A stretch of DNA of 8,799 nt. It comes from VFKU01 sp038916785 (GTDB taxonomy: Bacteria > Hydrogenedentota > Hydrogenedentia > Hydrogenedentales > GCA-2746185). The position numbers were made by a program, and so were the translations under genes. The DNA is taken from NCBI GenBank assembly GCA_038916785.1, contig JBCLBO010000107.1, positions 1 to 8,799 on the forward strand. The letters are read 5' to 3'. This document shows, piece by piece, positions 4,785 through 8,799 of this stretch; the first letter of the stretch is position 1, and each line of letters starts with the position of its first letter. Below the pieces are notes generated by a model. That model was not told the DNA's origin, ran no database searches, and saw only the letters and a program-made list of their open reading frames with translations.

Positions 4785-5875
4785 TCGTCCAGCAGTTCGT
4801 CGGCTTCTGCGGCTTTCGAATTATTGAACAGCGTGCCTTCCCGGTACGCCTGCATGCGGCGTGTCGTCTTCGCGATGATCTTGCGCAACTGCTTGGCTTT
4901 GCGCTGCGCCGCGTCGTTGTCCGGATCGATCTTCAGGCCCATTTCCATCCATTCGAGGGCCTTGGGGTAATCGCGGCGCTTGATGTGTCCAATGCCGATG
5001 TTGAGCGTCGATGCGAGCATCTTCTTCTTCAGGCGCGTCGAATCCGGCGTACGCAGCGCGCCGATCCGGTATTGCTCGAGCGCGCCCGTGTAGTTGTGTT
5101 GCTCGAAGTAAAAGTCCCCCATCGTCTCTTCCTGGCTGGTCGGGGTCGCGCCGGTGGGTAGGCCCTCCGCCTTCTGCTGTCGCCGCTTCTCCTCTTTGCC
5201 CGCCTTGCGCTCGGCCCATTCTTCGGGCGTGTAGATCCCCGCCGCCGCGGTCCGCTCCACGAGGACATTGATGTAGTTCGAGCTTTGATCCTTGGGTATA
5301 AAATAAAAGCGCGGCGCGTCCGGGTCGTAGGCATGCACCGTCCCGCCTTCGATGACTTCGCCGTCCTCGAACTCCACGATCAGGTCCGCGCCGCCCGGAG
5401 TATATTCCTGGTAAGGCTGCGACTTGTCGAACTTGCCCGTGTAACTCTTCACATTGGCGACGCTCTTAAGGTCCCGGAACCGGATGCGCACCGACTTTTC
5501 CGTGGCCGCGCCGTTATCGTCTTCGCAGCTGAGATGAAATCCGGACTCACGGATGTTCATCGCGTGGCACACGCCCTGTTCGCGGCGGCCGTCCTTGAAG
5601 TACGCGATGAGCGAGTGCCGGGAGTGACGCTTGCGCACCTCGACGCGCTTGCGCTCCTCTTCCTGCTTCGCAGCGAAGGGCTTATAGTGCCGCGGGCAAT
5701 ATACGTTGCCCTCATGCTGGGTGAGGCAGTCCTCGCAATAAAAGGACCCGCAGACGCAACAGTAACCTGCCGCATTGCGAAGAAAGTGGTTCGGGCATTT
5801 CAAAGTGGGAGTCGCCCCTAGATCTCGTGAGTGACCCGTCCCTGCCAAACCCGTCGACAGGGAGGGGTGTCCCAA
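4781..5875 (-). CDS. B-box-like zinc finger, two DUF6982-like segments and TPRs; function unknown
   Basis: Up to 364 residues if read from the TTG at 5875. Starts at the TTGs at 5848 or 5803 are also possible because none has a good ribosome site. Numbered from 5875, a zinc module spans about 27-63: C27-x2-H30, C39-x2-C42, C47-x2-C50, H54 and C60-x2-H63, resembling a B-box. A charged linker (71-86) leads to two beta-rich segments starting LIAYFKDGRREQGV (89-102) and LIVEFEDGEVIEGG (165-178). Both look like DUF6982-type 'xFxDGxxxxG' units. A Lys/Glu-rich helix (220-236) precedes at least two TPRs, about 253-279 and 291-323. There is no signal peptide or membrane segment. TPR plus zinc finger suggests a scaffold or adaptor. 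It is divergent from the STAND gene and convergent with sixA. Family assignments are pattern-based and the function is unknown. Confidence 0.72.
   Translation of the reverse strand: MGHPSLSTGLAGTGHSRDLGATPTLKCPNHFLRNAAGYCCVCGSFYCEDCLTQHEGNVYCPRHYKPFAAKQEEERKRVEVRKRHSRHSLIAYFKDGRREQGVCHAMNIRESGFHLSCEDDNGAATEKSVRIRFRDLKSVANVKSYTGKFDKSQPYQEYTPGGADLIVEFEDGEVIEGGTVHAYDPDAPRFYFIPKDQSSNYINVLVERTAAAGIYTPEEWAERKAGKEEKRRQQKAEGLPTGATPTSQEETMGDFYFEQHNYTGALEQYRIGALRTPDSTRLKKKMLASTLNIGIGHIKRRDYPKALEWMEMGLKIDPDNDAAQRKAKQLRKIIAKTTRRMQAYREGTLFNNSKAAEADELLDD
5839..5863 (-). other. Inverted repeat at the start of the zinc-finger/TPR gene
   Basis: TCCCTG (5839-5844) and CAGGGA (5858-5863) form a 6-bp inverted repeat with a 13-nt loop. 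If translation starts at 5875 it is inside the coding region. If the real start is the TTG at 5803 it would be a leader hairpin. It could also be an operator. There is no T-run. Confidence 0.3.
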
Positions 5876-5897
5876 GCGCCTGCATCATTCGACTAAT

Positions 5898-5925
5898 TTG
5901 ACGAATATCGTCCTCATCCTACGCA
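5898..5925 (+). promoter_or_regulatory. Candidate promoter and overlapping palindrome upstream of the STAND gene
   Basis: TTGACG (5898-5903), a 16-nt spacer and TACGCA (5920-5925) form a promoter-like pair with a good -35 and a poor -10. The perfect short palindrome GACGA-ATA-TCGTC (5900-5912) overlaps the -35 and could be an operator. It lies in the divergent gap shared with the zinc-finger/TPR gene, so one regulator could govern both. Tentative. Confidence 0.3.
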
Positions 5926-5980
5926 GGTGTTTGAAGCGAATCAAGCGGTATAACGCTCTGAATCGCAATACTTTAGGGGT

Positions 5981-6016
5981 GCCGGGTTCGGGGTGCTTGT
6001 CAACAGAGAACCCGGC
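5981..6016 (+). promoter_or_regulatory. Leader hairpin upstream of the STAND gene
   Basis: GCCGGGTTC (5981-5989) and GAACCCGGC (6008-6016) are perfect 9-bp complements around an 18-nt loop. No T-run follows, so it is not a standard intrinsic terminator. It lies between the candidate promoter and every plausible start of the STAND gene, so it would form in the mRNA leader. It could affect stability or translation, or act as a protein-binding palindrome on DNA. Confidence 0.5.
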
Positions 6017-6114
6017 CGAACCAAGTAATCACAACCGCGGTTTGCATGGCTCCCCCTCTCCCGGCGTACTCTGGCGTGTCGAGCCCCGCGAGGCGCCCAG
6101 GGGGGAGTCGCAGT

Positions 6115-8718
6115 TTGCAAGCGCGCACAGGATTAACGCGGGTCACGTCGATGCCTCAAGAAAACCACTCCGCCAGCGAGCACTCGTCCTCGCCATCCGC
6201 CCACCCCGACCGGTTGCCTCCCGTGTGGAACCTGCGCGCGCGCCGAGACTCGGGTTTTGTGGGTCGCCAAGCGGAGTTGACCGGGTTGCGAAACGCGCTC
6301 CGCGCGAGTCGCGTCGTGTTGCTGAACGAAGGCCACACGCCTCTCGGCGGGACCGGCAAGTCCAGCCTCGCGCGGGAGTACGCGTTTCGCAACGCCGCGG
6401 ACTACCAAGTCGTCTGGTGGATCCAGGCCGAGGAGCCGGGCGCGCAGCACCTCGCGTTTACCCAACTCATGACCGCCATCAACATCGTGCGGCGAGTCCC
6501 GGACGATCCGCCGCACAGCCCGGACGAGGTGAAGGCATTTCTGGGATCGCACGGTGGATGGTTGCTAATCTTTGACGGCCTGGACGACCTAAACTCCCTC
6601 ACGAAATTCTTGCCCGAAGGCCCTGGCGGCCATGTCCTCGTCACCACGCTCTTGGCCGCAGCGGACTCCGCCCACTCTGCCATCGCGCTGGGATCCTTGA
6701 GCGAGGCGGAGGCCGTTGCCTATCTCAGCGCCGCGTTGCCGGCGGCTTCCGCGGCAAGTGTCGAGGCCCTGGCGCGAAACGCCGGCGGAAGTCCGCTCAA
6801 CGTGCGGCTGCTCGCGCACTGGGCGCGCGTCACGCCGACCGGCCCGGAAGGCGCGATCAAGAATCTGAACGCGCGCCTGCCCGGGCCGCTTCGTGAAAAC
6901 ATCTCGGCGGAGATCGCCAAGGCGATGACCCGTTTCGTGGCCGGCGAACTGACCGCGTTGCTCGAAGCCGAGGACAGGTCGAGCCGGGACTTGTTCAGCC
7001 TGTGCGCCTTTCTAGCGCCGCACGATATACCCGAATTCATCTTCGCACACAAGGAACGCACCGAAGAGATTTTCTCGCAACGGCTGTCCGCCGCGCTGGC
7101 TTCGCGCGACGGACTAAACACGATGTTGGAACGTCTAACGCGCTACGGACTGATCGAGCGGCACGGCGATTCTTTCTCGATCCACGAACATATCCAGGAG
7201 GTGTTTCGGGAGCGATTAAACCCTGACGCCGCCAAGGCCTGGGCGAATGCGGCGACCCGGCTCGTGGGCGAAGCCTTTCCCTTCGACTCGGTCTATGCGG
7301 GTCCAGAGCCGGTGTGTTCCCGGTTGCTGCCGCACGCGCTGGTGTGCACGCAGTATGCCGAGGAAGCCAACGTCGCGCGCGAGGCCGTCCCACAGTTGCT
7401 CTACTACGTGGCGCTCTACCTCCACGGCAACCGCGCGCTGCACGACGCCAAGACCTGCTACCAGCTCGCGGTGTCGCTCGGCCGCCGCGTGTACACAAAC
7501 GACCACCCGATCATGGCGACGCGCATCAACAGTCTGGGCGTGATCGAGCACGAACTGGGCAATCTGCAAGAGGCGCGCGACTGCTTCGAGACCGCCTTCG
7601 CGATCTGCGAGAAAGTGTACGGGCCGGTCGAGCAGGCCGTGTACGGCGCGCCCGACGAGAAGCTGCTCACGATCCCCATCCGCAACCTCTGCGCGATTCT
7701 CGAAGAGATGGGCGACGTCGAGGCCGCGCAGCGCACCTACGAGAAGGCGATGCGGATTTACCTCGAAGTGTACGGATGGAACCACCCCCTCGTGGCCGAG
7801 TGCGCCGATCGTTTCGGCCGCACATGGCACAAGATGGGAAAGCTCGCCAAAGCGCGCAACTGTTTCGAGAAGGCCGTCCTCGCCGAGGAGAGCGCGGCCG
7901 AGCCCAATTTCGGAGTACTAGCAACCTACCTGAACAATCTGGCAACGGTGCTCATGGAAATGAACGAGGTGCAACTGGCGCACGAGCGCTTCTCGCGAGC
8001 CCTGCGGCTGGATAACAAGACCTTCGGCGATCGGCATCCGGCCGTCGCGCGCGACCTGGCAAACCTTGGCCACGCCTGCCGCGCGCTTCGTCAATTCGAA
8101 GACGCCGAGCGCTACTACCGCGACGCCGTGGCGATGGTCGAACGGACCGAGGGCGAAGACTCTCCCCATGCGGCCGCACTGCTCAATCATCTCGGAGTGG
8201 TCCTGCTCGACAACGGCAAGGCCGCGCCCGCGCGATCCTGCTTGGAGCGCGCGCTGGGTCTGAACCGCGAAATTTTCGGCCCGGAGTCGGACGAAGTAGT
8301 GCGCAATCTGACCAATCTGGGCCGGGCCCTGGACGATTTGGATGCGCGAACTCAGGCGCTCAGCACCTATGAGCAGGCGCTGGCCATCGTCGGACAAAAG
8401 GACGGCGGGTCGAGCGAGCGCAAGGCGACGATTCTCTATCGGATCGGGCGCTCGCTCAATCGGCAGAAGCGAAACGACGAGGCCCTCGAACGCCTCCAAC
8501 AAGCCATGAAAATCGACACGATCGTGTTCGGCAAGCAACACCCCAACGTCGCGCGCGACGCCTTTGCCATTGGCTGCGTACTCGCCGACATGCGCGATAC
8601 GATAGTCGCCATGGGCCATCTGACCCTCGCGCTCGATATTTACGAGAACACCGTGGGCAAGAACGACCCGCGCACCCGCAAGGTCAGGCGCCGCCTAGAA
8701 GAACTTAGCTCGCGTTAG
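6115..8718 (+). CDS. STAND NTPase with NB-ARC-like core and about ten C-terminal TPRs (NLR-like)
   Basis: An 867-residue protein from the TTG at 6115, chosen for the GGGGGGAG 7 nt upstream; ATGs at 6046 and 6151 are in frame without good ribosome sites. A disordered N-terminus leads to SGFVGRQAEL (46-55). The P-loop PLGGTGKSS (76-84) has P76 where glycine or alanine is usual, but K82 and S83 are kept. Walker B is LLIFDGLDD (150-158). GHVLVTT (172-178) lacks the arginine usual in GHVLxTSR. GGSPL (224-228) is the helical-domain GxP motif. A winged-helix segment follows (294-310, then 337-368 ending SIHEHIQEVFRERL). About ten 40-44-residue kinesin-light-chain-type TPRs fill 429-854. In this family ATP-driven assembly follows ligand sensing by the repeats, and the output comes from a fused effector; none is seen here. 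No signal peptide or membrane segment. Divergent from the zinc-finger/TPR gene. Ligand and role unknown. Confidence 0.87.
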   Translation: MQARTGLTRVTSMPQENHSASEHSSSPSAHPDRLPPVWNLRARRDSGFVGRQAELTGLRNALRASRVVLLNEGHTPLGGTGKSSLAREYAFRNAADYQVVWWIQAEEPGAQHLAFTQLMTAINIVRRVPDDPPHSPDEVKAFLGSHGGWLLIFDGLDDLNSLTKFLPEGPGGHVLVTTLLAAADSAHSAIALGSLSEAEAVAYLSAALPAASAASVEALARNAGGSPLNVRLLAHWARVTPTGPEGAIKNLNARLPGPLRENISAEIAKAMTRFVAGELTALLEAEDRSSRDLFSLCAFLAPHDIPEFIFAHKERTEEIFSQRLSAALASRDGLNTMLERLTRYGLIERHGDSFSIHEHIQEVFRERLNPDAAKAWANAATRLVGEAFPFDSVYAGPEPVCSRLLPHALVCTQYAEEANVAREAVPQLLYYVALYLHGNRALHDAKTCYQLAVSLGRRVYTNDHPIMATRINSLGVIEHELGNLQEARDCFETAFAICEKVYGPVEQAVYGAPDEKLLTIPIRNLCAILEEMGDVEAAQRTYEKAMRIYLEVYGWNHPLVAECADRFGRTWHKMGKLAKARNCFEKAVLAEESAAEPNFGVLATYLNNLATVLMEMNEVQLAHERFSRALRLDNKTFGDRHPAVARDLANLGHACRALRQFEDAERYYRDAVAMVERTEGEDSPHAAALLNHLGVVLLDNGKAAPARSCLERALGLNREIFGPESDEVVRNLTNLGRALDDLDARTQALSTYEQALAIVGQKDGGSSERKATILYRIGRSLNRQKRNDEALERLQQAMKIDTIVFGKQHPNVARDAFAIGCVLADMRDTIVAMGHLTLALDIYENTVGKNDPRTRKVRRRLEELSSR

Positions 8719-8799
8719 GGTCGTCCACCGTTCAGTGTCCCTATAGATGAGCGCGGTTTGTTGCATCGAAATGTGTCGGAACTACAAGCGCGGAACAAG
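8719..8799. other. Right-edge non-coding sequence
   Basis: These 81 nt follow the stop of the STAND gene. I see no hairpin with T-run, promoter-like pair or start of a further gene before the window ends. Confidence 0.4.

Noticed and set aside
7216..7830. 204-codon minus-strand frame, and a similar one at 7918-8619
   Set aside because: Both are antisense shadows of the TPR repeats of the STAND gene, whose repeat consensus supports the plus strand.
1..8799. CRISPR array, insertion sequence, integrase or transposase
   Set aside because: No regularly spaced repeats, no transposase or recombinase motifs in any supported frame. The tRNA-end repeat is the only sign of mobility.

Overview
The window is high-GC bacterial DNA carrying eight protein-coding genes (one cut by the left edge) and one tRNA-Pro gene, with little intergenic space. 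A secreted BNR-repeat sialidase-like protein, a Gfo/Idh/MocA oxidoreductase, a DUF1569/DinB-fold protein and a large NB-ARC/TPR STAND protein together suggest a polysaccharide-degrading lineage such as Planctomycetota, Hydrogenedentota or a relative. This is an inference from gene content; no phylogenetic marker is present.

Left part (1-3313, minus strand). Reading leftward, the order is oxidoreductase, then DUF1569 protein (19-nt gap), then a 192-nt gap, then the secreted sialidase-like protein, then a small CPxCG zinc protein (2-nt gap, cut by the window edge). A good sigma70-type promoter (TTGTCC, 17 nt, TATACT) lies about 30 nt upstream of the oxidoreductase start. Extracytoplasmic glycan processing followed by cytoplasmic sugar oxidation is a plausible shared theme.

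Middle (3314-4784). A divergent intergenic region holds a GC-rich palindrome. It is followed by a minimal MerR-type regulator and, 18 nt later, a complete tRNA-Pro(GGG) with encoded CCA. The last 21 bases of the tRNA region recur with two mismatches at 4250-4270. The two copies bracket about 262 nt of lower-GC sequence with no convincing gene, which looks like an attachment-site or tRNA-duplication scar. A SixA-type phosphohistidine phosphatase follows.

Right part (4781-8718). An unusual protein on the minus strand combines a B-box-like zinc module, two DUF6982-like beta segments and TPRs; its stop codon overlaps that of sixA. It diverges from a large plus-strand STAND NTPase with about ten kinesin-light-chain-type TPRs, a substituted first Walker A position and no recognisable effector domain. 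Their shared upstream region contains a perfect 9-bp-stem hairpin and a short palindrome. This divergent TPR pair is the least understood part of the window and the best candidate for an undescribed system.
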